A DNA stretch of 64,000 nucleotides from Halobacteriales archaeon QS_1_68_20. Lineage in GTDB: Archaea; Halobacteriota; Halobacteria; Halobacteriales; PXRE01. The translations under genes were made by a program, and so were the position numbers. Below, in pieces: positions 1-9,386 of the stretch. Position 1 is the first letter of the stretch, and every line of letters begins with the position of its first letter. The notes under the pieces were generated by a model. The model was not told the DNA's origin. It did no database searches and saw only the letters and a program-made list of their open reading frames with translations. Location: positions 1 to 64,000 of the forward strand of contig PXRE01000001.1 of the NCBI GenBank assembly GCA_003021085.1, written 5' to 3'.

Positions 1-1
1 C

Positions 2-286
2 GCGACGGGCCAGCGCGTCGACGCTATGCGAACGCTCCGGCTGAAGCACGTCAACACCGATGGCCCGACCATGTCTGTCCAACTGAACACCGCTGAAGGG
101 TCCCTGAAAGGTGCCAGCGGAACGAAGCCGCTGCTGTGGGCGAAGCACTACGTCCGGCCGTGGTTCGAGTCCCACCCCTACAAAGACAACCCCGGCGCGG
201 CGCTGTTCTGCTCCGGTACGACGGCCGGCAACGGCAGCCAGGGACCCGAGGCCCCGATGAGCGGCGACACTATCCGCCGGATGCTC

Positions 287-310
<24 letters not shown>
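2..310 (+). pseudogene. Tyrosine recombinase (phage integrase) fragment, both ends lost
   Basis: The open frame runs in from the left edge and ends at a TAG at 308-310. It starts with a TGQR box followed by a leucine-rich TLRLKHV segment, which matches the box around the first catalytic arginine of tyrosine recombinases, and it continues with a motif typical of haloarchaeal integrases (HPY...FC, then SGDTIRRMLRR). The HxxR box and the nucleophilic tyrosine are absent because the sequence changes into antisense maeB at about 283-310. The protein would be inactive. It is a remnant of an integrated element whose recombination or deletion joint also destroyed maeB. How far it extends to the left is unknown. 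Confidence 0.75.
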
Positions 311-1996
<1,686 letters not shown>

Positions 1997-2151
1997 ACTC
2001 CCGGGAGGTTTCGCCCGCCTAAAAAGTTGTACGGAGGCAGGTTCGACGGCCATCGAATTACTGCGGCTCCAGTGGCCGCCGTTCGCCCACCGTTCCCAGC
2101 CAGCGGGAACGAGACGCGGCCCCTAAGTACGGCCTCCCCGAACGAACGCCC

Positions 2152-2982
2152 ATGGCGCACGGCGAACGCGGGGCACGCGCGCGAGGAGTGCAGGGCCGGG
2201 TCACGTTCCCAAGACTGATCGCGGTCACCACCACGCTCGTCGTGTTCACCGTCCTCCTGGGCGTGGCGACGAAGGCGACCGGTGCCGGTCTGGCCTGCCA
2301 GGCCCGGTGGCCGGTCTGCGACGGCGGGTTCCTGAACCTGTTCCCGCAGTCGTTCCCCAGTTTCTTCGAGTGGATCCACCGCGTCGTCGCGGGGGTGGCC
2401 GGGGTCGCCATCCTCGGGACCGGGTGGCTGGCGTGGCGCGGCGGCGCGACCCGGCGGGTTCGCTGGGCGGTGACCATCGGCACGCTGCTGTTGCCCGTGC
2501 AGGTCCTGCTCGGCCGGGAGACGGTCCTGACCTACGAGATTCCGATCCTGGCGGCGCACTTCTGGGTGGCGTTCACCATCTTCGCGTCGTTCACGGCCGC
2601 GACGGTCACCACCTGGCGGCCGGCGCTGACCCCCGGTCGACTCCAGGTGATCGCGGCGACGGGCGCAGTGCTGGTGCCGGCACAGGTGCTTCTGTACCCG
2701 CCGTTCGTCACAGGTCTCACGCCCCCGGTCCAGACCCTGCAGTACGCTGTCACGCTGGCTGCGTTCATGGCCGCAATCGCCGTCGGCGTCGCCGCGCGCG
2801 AGTACCTCGACGGCCGACTCGCCACCGTGGCGCTCGCGCTCCCCGTCCTCCACCCGCTGGTGGTGCTCGCCGGTCGGCAGTTGCTGGACCCCTCTGGACC
2901 GGTCTTCACCGCCTACACGCTGGTCGCGGCGGCCCTGGCCGGCGGTCTCCTGTGGGTCGCGCTCCGCGTCGACCGTCGATAG
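2152..2982 (+). CDS. ctaA: Heme A synthase (CtaA/Cox15 family)
   Basis: Converts heme O to heme A for aa3-type terminal oxidases, in the cytoplasmic membrane. The 276-residue product is almost entirely hydrophobic, with about eight transmembrane helices, and has the family signature of paired histidine-containing helices (EWIHRVVAG and ILAAHFWVAF). An extracellular loop between the first two helices carries two cysteines (LACQARWPVCDGG), as in type 1 CtaA enzymes. The start at 2152 gives a short basic N-terminus before the first helix. It is divergent from maeB across 155 bp that must hold both promoters. No heme O synthase (ctaB) lies beside it in this window. Family assignment is firm. Confidence 0.88.
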   Translation: MAHGERGARARGVQGRVTFPRLIAVTTTLVVFTVLLGVATKATGAGLACQARWPVCDGGFLNLFPQSFPSFFEWIHRVVAGVAGVAILGTGWLAWRGGATRRVRWAVTIGTLLLPVQVLLGRETVLTYEIPILAAHFWVAFTIFASFTAATVTTWRPALTPGRLQVIAATGAVLVPAQVLLYPPFVTGLTPPVQTLQYAVTLAAFMAAIAVGVAAREYLDGRLATVALALPVLHPLVVLAGRQLLDPSGPVFTAYTLVAAALAGGLLWVALRVDRR

Positions 2983-3099
2983 TGACGTCCCAAACGTTGC
3001 CAGAAAGTCGACGACTGCGGGGGCGTCCGTTCGACGCTCGTCCTACATATCAACTATTTGGCCAACGTGGTTATCCCGGAGGAGGGAGAATTCGTTGAC

Positions 3100-4548
3100 A
3101 TGAACCTCGGCGGAGGTGAGGCGGTACGCGTGCTTCTGGTCGACAGCGACGAGTCCTTCGCCGACATCGCTGCGACCCACCTGGAACAGGTCGACGCGGA
3201 CATGGACGTGACCACGGAAGTCGACGCCCAGTCGGGCCTGGAGCGTCTCGAAGGCGACGAGTTCGAGTGCGTCGTCAGCGACTACAAGATGCCCGGCCTG
3301 GACGGCCTGGACTTCCTGGCGAAGGTCCGCGGTCGCGACCCGACGCTGCCGTTCATCCTCTTCACCGGCAAGGGGAGCGAGGAGATCGCCAGCGAAGCCA
3401 TCTCCGCGGGCGTCACCGACTACGTCCGCAAGGGCGGCGGCGAACAGTACACCATCCTCGCGGCGCGGATCCGCAACGCCGTCTCGCGGTACCGCGCCGA
3501 GCGTGCGGTCGACGAGACGCGCGAGCGGTTCCGGAAACTCATCGAAGGATCCTCGGACGCCATCGCGGTGCTGGACCGCGACGGGACCGTCACCTACGCG
3601 AGTCCGGCCATCGAGCGGTTCGTCGGCCTCCCGGTCGAGGAGGTGGCCGGCTCGGACGTCTTCCAGTACGTCCACCCGGACGACCGCGAGCGCGTCCGGG
3701 GCCTGGTCGAGGAGGCGATGGTCGACGAGGACCAGTCCCCGGTCGCGGAGTTCCGCCTGGGCCACGCCGACGGCTCCTGGCGACCCGTCGTGGCCCGGGG
3801 CAACAACCTGCTGGACGACCCCGCCGTCGAGGGGTTCGTCGTCAACGTCCGGGACGTCTCCGACCGGCCGGGGACGGTCGCCCGGGAGCGCGAACTGGAA
3901 CTCGCCGTCGACGACGACGACCTGTTCTTCAAACCGCTGGGCGACCGCGCCAGCGGCGACGTCTCGACCCGGGGCGCGGTCCTCGGGGACGACGGCGAGG
4001 TCTCGGTCTACCTCGACGTCGACGGCATCCCACCGGACCGGATCCTGGAGTTCGGGGACTCCTCGTCGGACCTGGAGGAGGTCGTCGCCGTCTCGACCCA
4101 CGAGGACGGCGGCCGGTTCGAACTCCGCCAGTCGTTCCCGGGCCTGTTCGAGTTGCTGTCGTCGGTCCGGGCGGACGTGCGCGGGGTGACGGCGAGCAAC
4201 CGCCGACTCCGCCTGCTGGTCGCCCTGCCCGGCGACGTCGACGGCGAGTCCATCGTGACGACGCTCCGGGAGTCCCACGACCACGTGGAGGTCGTCTCCC
4301 AGCGGACCCAGCCGGCGAGCGACGCGGGGAACCGCCAGGGCGAACTCACCGAGGAACTGACCGACCGGCAACTGGAGGTCCTGCAGTACGCCTTCTTCGG
4401 CGGCTACTTCGAGTGGCCCCGGACCACCACCGGCGAGGAACTGGCCGACACCCTCGACATCGCCTCCCCGACCTTCCAGAACCATCTGCGGACCGCCGAA
4501 CGGAAGGTGCTGTCGTCGGTGTTCGACGGCCAGGAGTTCGCCGACTAG
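3100..4548 (+). CDS. REC-PAS-HTH (bacterio-opsin-activator type) sensory regulator
   Basis: A 482-residue one-piece signal protein. Residues about 8-125 form a response-regulator receiver domain with acidic pocket residues (LLVDSDE), phospho-acceptor Asp61 (VVSDYKMPG), FTGKG and a conserved Lys in YVRKGG. Residues about 140-260 are a PAS domain (SSDAIAVLDRDGTVTYASPA). About 265-420 is the BAT/GAF-linked region of haloarchaeal regulators, and the last ~55 residues are an HTH_10 domain (LTDRQLEVLQYAFFGGYF). I chose the ATG at 3100 because a GGAGGG Shine-Dalgarno-like stretch lies about 15 nt upstream and the domain begins immediately; a TTG at 3058 is in frame but adds 14 non-conserved residues. 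The signal and target genes are unknown. No histidine kinase is adjacent. It converges on the alcohol dehydrogenase with no gap. Confidence 0.87.
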   Translation: MNLGGGEAVRVLLVDSDESFADIAATHLEQVDADMDVTTEVDAQSGLERLEGDEFECVVSDYKMPGLDGLDFLAKVRGRDPTLPFILFTGKGSEEIASEAISAGVTDYVRKGGGEQYTILAARIRNAVSRYRAERAVDETRERFRKLIEGSSDAIAVLDRDGTVTYASPAIERFVGLPVEEVAGSDVFQYVHPDDRERVRGLVEEAMVDEDQSPVAEFRLGHADGSWRPVVARGNNLLDDPAVEGFVVNVRDVSDRPGTVARERELELAVDDDDLFFKPLGDRASGDVSTRGAVLGDDGEVSVYLDVDGIPPDRILEFGDSSSDLEEVVAVSTHEDGGRFELRQSFPGLFELLSSVRADVRGVTASNRRLRLLVALPGDVDGESIVTTLRESHDHVEVVSQRTQPASDAGNRQGELTEELTDRQLEVLQYAFFGGYFEWPRTTTGEELADTLDIASPTFQNHLRTAERKVLSSVFDGQEFAD

Positions 4549-5634
4549 TCAGAACTCGGTGACGACTTCGACGGCCTCGGTCCCGTAGTCTGTCATCGCG
4601 TCCAGGCGGTCCGACACCTCACCCAGGGTCACCTCGCGGGTGACCAGGCGCCCGGGGGAGAGCGTCCCGGCGTCGACCATCCGCAGCAGTTCGTCGTAGC
4701 GGGCCGGCGGCATCCCACGAGAGCCCAGCACCGAGAGGTCCCATCGGGCGACGTAATCAGTTGGAAGCGATATCTCTCCCCGTTCCTCGTCGGTCGTGAG
4801 GCCGACCTGGACGTGGGACCCGCGGGCGCGGAGGCTCCGGACGCTGTTGTGGCACGTCTCCGCGCGGCCGAGCGCGTCCACGGAGACGTGGACGCCGCCC
4901 GCCGGGCCGCTGTCCGGGTCGTCGCCGACCGCCTCCCTGACCGCCGCCGGCACGTCCGCCCGCTCGTTGGCGTTCACGGTCGCGCCCGCCCCCAGGTCGA
5001 CTGCGAGTTCGAGGGGCCGCTCCCGCACGTCCACGGCGACCACGTCGGCGCCGCGGGCGCTGGCTATCTCGACCGCCGCCAGGCCCAGGCCGCCACAGCC
5101 GTGGACCGCGACCCGGTCGCCGGCGGCGACGTCGGCGCGGTGGGCCAGCGCGTGGAAGGCGGTCGCGTACCGACAGCCCAGCGCCGCAGTCTCGACGGCC
5201 GAGACGCCGTCCGGCAGTGGGACCGCGTTGTACTCCACGCGCGGGACGTGGACGCGCTCCGCGAACGCGCCCGGGGCCGCCGACTCGAAGCCCAGCGCCC
5301 ACCCGGCCTCGCAGACGTTCCCGTGGCCGGTCCGGCACTGCGGGCAGGTCCCGTCGCCGAGGTTGAACGGGACGACCACGCGGTCACCGGGGTCCAGCGT
5401 CTCGACGTGCTCGCCGACGTCGACCACCCGGCCCGCCGGTTCGTGGCCGAGCACCTGCCCCTCGGGCACCCGGTCGTCGTTCCACTCGCCGTGGCCCATC
5501 CAGGCGTGCCAGTCGCTGCGGCAGATGCCGCAGGCCTCCACCTCGATTACCGCGCCGTGGGGCGACGGCGACGGGTCGTCGACCTCCCGGATGGCCAGGG
5601 GTTCGCCGTAGGACTCCAGGACTGCTGCTCGCAT
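4549..5634 (-). CDS. Zinc-dependent alcohol dehydrogenase family protein (MDR superfamily)
   Basis: A 361-residue medium-chain dehydrogenase. Catalytic zinc ligands are visible: Cys37 in ACGICRSDWH and the His-Glu pair in LGHEPAGRV. The Rossmann motif is VHGCGGLGLAA. The structural-zinc lobe is reduced: the sequence reads GDGTCPQCRTGHGNVC, giving three cysteines with the usual first one missing. The substrate is an alcohol or sugar alcohol and cannot be narrowed. The gene stands alone between a converging regulator and rfcL. A 30-bp palindrome at 5673-5702 sits about 40 bp upstream of the start and could be its operator. Confidence 0.85.
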   Translation of the reverse strand: MRAAVLESYGEPLAIREVDDPSPSPHGAVIEVEACGICRSDWHAWMGHGEWNDDRVPEGQVLGHEPAGRVVDVGEHVETLDPGDRVVVPFNLGDGTCPQCRTGHGNVCEAGWALGFESAAPGAFAERVHVPRVEYNAVPLPDGVSAVETAALGCRYATAFHALAHRADVAAGDRVAVHGCGGLGLAAVEIASARGADVVAVDVRERPLELAVDLGAGATVNANERADVPAAVREAVGDDPDSGPAGGVHVSVDALGRAETCHNSVRSLRARGSHVQVGLTTDEERGEISLPTDYVARWDLSVLGSRGMPPARYDELLRMVDAGTLSPGRLVTREVTLGEVSDRLDAMTDYGTEAVEVVTEF

Positions 5635-5672
5635 GGAAGAAGGCGAGGCCGCTCCTGACTAAAGCCCGCGGT

Positions 5673-5702
5673 TATATGAATATATGTGCATACCTTCATA
5701 TA
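5673..5702. promoter_or_regulatory. 30-bp AT-rich palindrome, copy 1 (half-site TATATGAA)
   Basis: The outer half-sites TATATGAA (5673-5680) and TTCATATA (5695-5702) are perfect inverted repeats with a partly symmetrical centre. Positions 5669-5692 are identical over 24 nt to the reverse complement of 57087-57110. It lies between the rfcL stop (5731-5733) and the start of the alcohol dehydrogenase (5634), in strong AT contrast to its surroundings. It is either an operator for the dehydrogenase or a conserved element tied to gene 3' ends. Confidence 0.6.
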
Positions 5703-5730
5703 GGTCGCGTCCCGGGGAGAGTCCCCGCGA

Positions 5731-7257
5731 TTACACGAAGTCGCCCAGGCCGGCCTGGTCGTCGTCTGGTTCGTCGCGGGCGTCGTCGGCAGCGTCGGCA
5801 CCGTCGTCGTTCGATTCGTCCGTCTCGCCGCCCGCGTCGCCGAGCGTCGACTGGCCGTCGTCGCCGCCTTCGCCGTCGGCCTGCTCCTCCTCGGGGTCGG
5901 CGTCGAAGAAGCCCTCGCTCTCTTCGAGGCTGTCGCCCCGACGTTCGCTGGCCTCCGCGACGATGTCCTGGACCTTGTTAGTGTCCTCGCCGCTGCCGGT
6001 GACGAACGAGACGTGTTCGGCGTCCAGTTCGTACTTCGCGGCCATGGCGACGGTCGCCTCGCGGTTCTTGCAGTGGTGGGTGATCGCCGCGAGGTACGGG
6101 AGAATCTCCCGGCGGGCGGTCGCCACGCTGACGGCGTGTTCGTCCGCGACCTTCCGGGCCACGTAGTCGCGGGTCTTGCGCGTCCCGCTGGTGCGGCCCA
6201 GCCGCGACCAGTAGGAGGGCGGACTGTAGCGGGTCCACCCGCCCTTGTCGCCGCCCCGGGCGGCCGCGACCCCGGCGACCATGTTGTCGCTGGCGTACCG
6301 CCAGAACGAGTAGTTCTGCGTGGCGTGAACCCGGCCGAGCCAGCGGTCGGCGTTCGACAGGAAGCCGTAGGCGTCCGCGAGTTCGTCGCCCTCGAAGTCC
6401 TTGGGGACGTTCTCGTCCAGCCAGTTGATGAGGTCGTCCGGCGTCTCGTCGACGTCGTAGGACGCCCGCATGGCCTCCTCGGCACCTTTCTCCTTGATCA
6501 CCTCGTCGAGGAAGTCGAAGATTCCCTTCGTGCGGTCGCGCTCGCCGGTCACCACGTCGTCGGTCGTCAACTCGCGGTCGCCCTCCGTCAGCGCCTGCAG
6601 GTCGTTGATCGCCGAGCGGAGGTCGCCGCTGGTGGACTCCGCGATGGCCTCCAGGGCTTCCTCCTCGTAGTCGACGTTCTCCTTCCGGCAGACGTCCCGC
6701 AGGACCGGAACGATGGAGCGCTTCGAGACGTCCCGGAACTCGATTTCCTGGGTGGCCCGCCGGAGCGCGTTGGACATCTCGTAGTAGTCGTTGGCGATCA
6801 GCACCACCGGCTGTTCGGCGTCCTTGACGAGTCGGGTGATCGCGGCGGCACCGCCCCGGTCGACGTTGCCGTGCATGTTGTCGGCCTCGTCGAGGACGAT
6901 CAACTGTCGGCCCACGGTGGCCGCGTCGTCGGTCGCCTCGCCGTCGTCGAGTTCCTGTCTGGCCCGCTCCATGGACCCACCCAGCGTCGCGTTGCCGGCG
7001 GCACGGCCGGCGTACCGCTCGATGTCGTCTTTCGTCCGCTGGTCGCTGGCGTTCAGTTCGACGACCTCCCACTCCATGTCGTTCGCCAGTGCGTGCGCGG
7101 CCGAGGTCTTGCCCACCCCCGGACTGCCGTGCAGGACCGCGGCCTCGCCGTGCTCGTCCCACGCCTCGGCCCACTCCTGGAACTGGTCGCGGGCCTTGTC
7201 GTTCCCACGCACCTCCGCCAGCGTCGTCGGGCGGTACTTCTCCGTCCAGTCGGCCAT
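5731..7257 (-). CDS. rfcL: Replication factor C large subunit (clamp loader)
   Basis: The large subunit of the archaeal clamp loader that places the PCNA ring on primed DNA. The 508-residue product begins with the RFC signature (WTEKYRP) and has Walker A GSPGVGKTSAA near residue 45, Walker B LDEADNMHG, and the AAA+ lid and collar regions. The C-terminus is a long acidic low-complexity tail ending QAGLGDFV, a PIP-box-like PCNA-binding motif, as expected for archaeal RfcL. The small subunit is not in this window. The start ATG at 7257 is immediately before the WTEKYRP block, which fixes the choice. Confidence 0.95.
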   Translation of the reverse strand: MADWTEKYRPTTLAEVRGNDKARDQFQEWAEAWDEHGEAAVLHGSPGVGKTSAAHALANDMEWEVVELNASDQRTKDDIERYAGRAAGNATLGGSMERARQELDDGEATDDAATVGRQLIVLDEADNMHGNVDRGGAAAITRLVKDAEQPVVLIANDYYEMSNALRRATQEIEFRDVSKRSIVPVLRDVCRKENVDYEEEALEAIAESTSGDLRSAINDLQALTEGDRELTTDDVVTGERDRTKGIFDFLDEVIKEKGAEEAMRASYDVDETPDDLINWLDENVPKDFEGDELADAYGFLSNADRWLGRVHATQNYSFWRYASDNMVAGVAAARGGDKGGWTRYSPPSYWSRLGRTSGTRKTRDYVARKVADEHAVSVATARREILPYLAAITHHCKNREATVAMAAKYELDAEHVSFVTGSGEDTNKVQDIVAEASERRGDSLEESEGFFDADPEEEQADGEGGDDGQSTLGDAGGETDESNDDGADAADDARDEPDDDQAGLGDFV

Positions 7258-7383
7258 CGACGTGACGTAGCGGCGAACGGTGTAAAGCCGTTGCGGAGAC
7301 GGCCGGCCGGGACCGGACGACGAATGCCAGTTGGTGACACACTTCCCGAACAGTTAACGGGACACGCCGGAACCGTCACGACG

Positions 7384-8037
7384 ATGACGGAACTATTCCC
7401 GGACGTCATCGAGACCGAGCGACTCCGGCTGGAACGGCTCTGCCGGACGAACGTCGACGTCTTCGAGTACTACCGTGTGTGTTCGTCGGACCCGGGTATC
7501 GAGGAGGTGACCGAGTACCTGCTCTGGTCCAGCCACGACAGCCCGGACGTGAGCGTGGAGTTCCTCGAGCGATGCGAGAAAAACTGGGAGAATCGCGAGG
7601 GTGTCGACTACCTCGTCCGGCCGAAGGAACCGCACCCGGACGTTCGTCCCCGGGCCGTCCCCGACGACGAGTACGGCCCCTTCGCCGGACAGACCGGGCT
7701 CCACCTCGACTGGGACCGGCAACTCGGCACGCTCGGGCTGTGGCTCCGGAAGGCGTTCTGGGGTCGGAGGTACTCCGGCGAGCGTGCTGCCGCCCTGTTC
7801 GCGCTCGCGTTCGACCGCCTGGACCTCGATGTCGTCTCCGTGTCCCACGACCCGGGCAACGACAAGAGCAGGCCGGCAATCGAGAAGTACGTCGACCGGT
7901 TCGGCGGTCGCAAAGAGGGGAGGCTCCGGAACTTCCACGAGGACGACGATGGCCCGGTCGACCAGGTGCGCTACAGCGTCAGCCAGGAGGAGTTCCGCGA
8001 GAACCGACCCGAGGACCTCGGCGTCACCTTCTCATAG
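7384..8037 (+). CDS. GNAT N-acetyltransferase (RimJ/RimL-like)
   Basis: A 217-residue acetyltransferase of the RimJ/RimL-type GNAT subgroup. The N-terminal ETERLRLERL and the YGPFAGQTGLHLDW...LGLWLRKAFWGRRYSGERAAALF region match the acetyl-CoA-binding core (R/Q-x-x-G/A equivalent GRRYSGE), followed by a conserved DVVSVSHDPGNDKSRPAIEK helix. The substrate is unknown. A longer open frame extends upstream but the ATG at 7384 begins exactly at conserved sequence and lies 126 bp from the divergent rfcL start. Its 3' end overlaps the converging acetyltransferase by 6 bp. Confidence 0.8.
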   Translation: MTELFPDVIETERLRLERLCRTNVDVFEYYRVCSSDPGIEEVTEYLLWSSHDSPDVSVEFLERCEKNWENREGVDYLVRPKEPHPDVRPRAVPDDEYGPFAGQTGLHLDWDRQLGTLGLWLRKAFWGRRYSGERAAALFALAFDRLDLDVVSVSHDPGNDKSRPAIEKYVDRFGGRKEGRLRNFHEDDDGPVDQVRYSVSQEEFRENRPEDLGVTFS

Positions 8038-8544
8038 CTCCCGGGCGACCATCTCGCCCCAGTGCTCGAAGCCGTGGCGCTCGTAGAAGGCACTGGCGCG
8101 CTCGTTCTCCCGGTCGACGTCCAGCACGAGGCGGTCCAGCGGCAGGTCCTGGTCGCGGGCGAGGGCCACCGCGGCGTCCATCAACTGGTCGGCCAGTCCC
8201 GTCCCGCGGTTGTCGGGATGGACGTAGATCTCGTTCAGGACGGCGGCGTCCCAGACCATCGACAGTCGCTCCGGGAGCACGAAGACGTACCCCGCCAACG
8301 CCGTGGCGCCGCCGCAGGCGCCGGGCGGGAGCGCCGCCACGGTGACACACCGGGGGTCGTCGGCCACGCACCGCCGCACCCAGTCGAGGTACCGCTCGCG
8401 GTACGCCTCGGTCAGTTTCCCCTCGTACGTCTCGACTTTCTCCTCGCCCCCCGACGCCCCGAGTTCGCGCTCGAACGCGCGCTTGCAGTCCCACAGCGCC
8501 TCGGCCTCGCCCGGCCCGTCCAGATCGTACGGTCGCAGTTCCAT
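8032..8544 (-). CDS. GNAT N-acetyltransferase
   Basis: A 170-residue GNAT protein. The acetyl-CoA motif is seen as LNEIYVHPDNRGTGLADQL and the C-terminal motif B as LDVDRENERASAFYERHGF, both diagnostic. The family modifies amines on proteins, amino acids or small molecules; the target is not predictable. The frame stays open far upstream, but homology starts at MELRPYD (ATG 8542-8544), 127 bp from the divergent XRE regulator. Confidence 0.85.
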   Translation of the reverse strand: MELRPYDLDGPGEAEALWDCKRAFERELGASGGEEKVETYEGKLTEAYRERYLDWVRRCVADDPRCVTVAALPPGACGGATALAGYVFVLPERLSMVWDAAVLNEIYVHPDNRGTGLADQLMDAAVALARDQDLPLDRLVLDVDRENERASAFYERHGFEHWGEMVAREL

Positions 8545-8671
8545 GGCCCGGCTTGGCGGACCCAGGGGACAAACGTGATGGACCACAACCGGCCGGGCTT
8601 CCCCCGGAGTTCGACGGTCGTCGATTACGGGTTTCGATACCCTTTTGGCCCGCGGGTGACTCGCGGGCGAC

Positions 8672-9385
8672 ATGACCGACGAGGAGTCGCCCCGGGCGGA
8701 CCTCGCCAGGCGCATCGCCGGCGAAATCACCCTCAGCGACGACCCAGGGGCGACGATTCGCAAGTGGCGGACCGACTTCGACGTCTCCCAGACGGAACTG
8801 GCGACCGAACTCGACGTCTCGTCGTCGGTGATCAGCGACTACGAGAGCGGCCGACGGGCCAGTCCCGGCATCGGACTCGTCGAGCGTCTCGTGAGCGCCC
8901 TGCTGGACATCGACGAGCGGCGCGGCGGCGCGCGACTGCGCCAGTACGCCCGCGTCATCTCGGCGGGGTTCGAGAGCGACGTGGTGACCGACCTCCGGGA
9001 GTACCCCGCGGCGGTGCGTCTCGACCGGTTCTACGACGCCATCGGCGCCGACGAACTGGTCGGTGGCGACCGCGACACCGTCACCGGCCACACGGTCATC
9101 AACAGCGTCGCGGCGATCAAGCGCCTGTCGGGCGAGGAGTTCTACCGCCTGTACGGCAACTCCACGAACCGTGCCCTGGTCTTCTCGGAGGTGACCCGCG
9201 GGGAGTCGCCGCTGGTGGCGATGCGGGTCGTCAACCCGACCCCGAGCGCCGTCGTCCTCCACGGCATCGACCGGGAGGACCTCTGGGACCACGCCCCCGC
9301 GCTGGCCCGCGTCGACGACTTCTCGCTGGCGGTCTGCGAGTCCGGTTCCGACGCGTTGCTCGACAGCCTCGGGGACCTCCCGTAG
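8672..9385 (+). CDS. XRE-type helix-turn-helix transcriptional regulator
   Basis: A 237-residue DNA-binding protein. The helix-turn-helix lies at about residues 30-65 (WRTDFDVSQTELATELDVSS followed by SVISDYESGRRASPG), classic Cro/CI-type. The remainder is a roughly 150-residue sensor or dimerisation domain found in archaeal regulators of this type (NSVAAIKRLSGEEFYRLYGN). The gene is divergent from an acetyltransferase and ends one base before the converging DyP-like gene. It appears leaderless, with the ATG close behind a TATA-like stretch at about 8638-8650. Its targets are unknown. Confidence 0.82.
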   Translation: MTDEESPRADLARRIAGEITLSDDPGATIRKWRTDFDVSQTELATELDVSSSVISDYESGRRASPGIGLVERLVSALLDIDERRGGARLRQYARVISAGFESDVVTDLREYPAAVRLDRFYDAIGADELVGGDRDTVTGHTVINSVAAIKRLSGEEFYRLYGNSTNRALVFSEVTRGESPLVAMRVVNPTPSAVVLHGIDREDLWDHAPALARVDDFSLAVCESGSDALLDSLGDLP

Positions 9386-9386
9386 A

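Noticed and set aside
3043-4485. A 480-codon leftward open frame
   Set aside because: It is antisense to the REC-PAS-HTH gene, whose domains are unmistakable; the leftward product has no recognisable motif.
6013-7383. Long rightward open frame leading into the acetyltransferase
   Set aside because: It is antisense to rfcL; homology starts only at the ATG at 7384.
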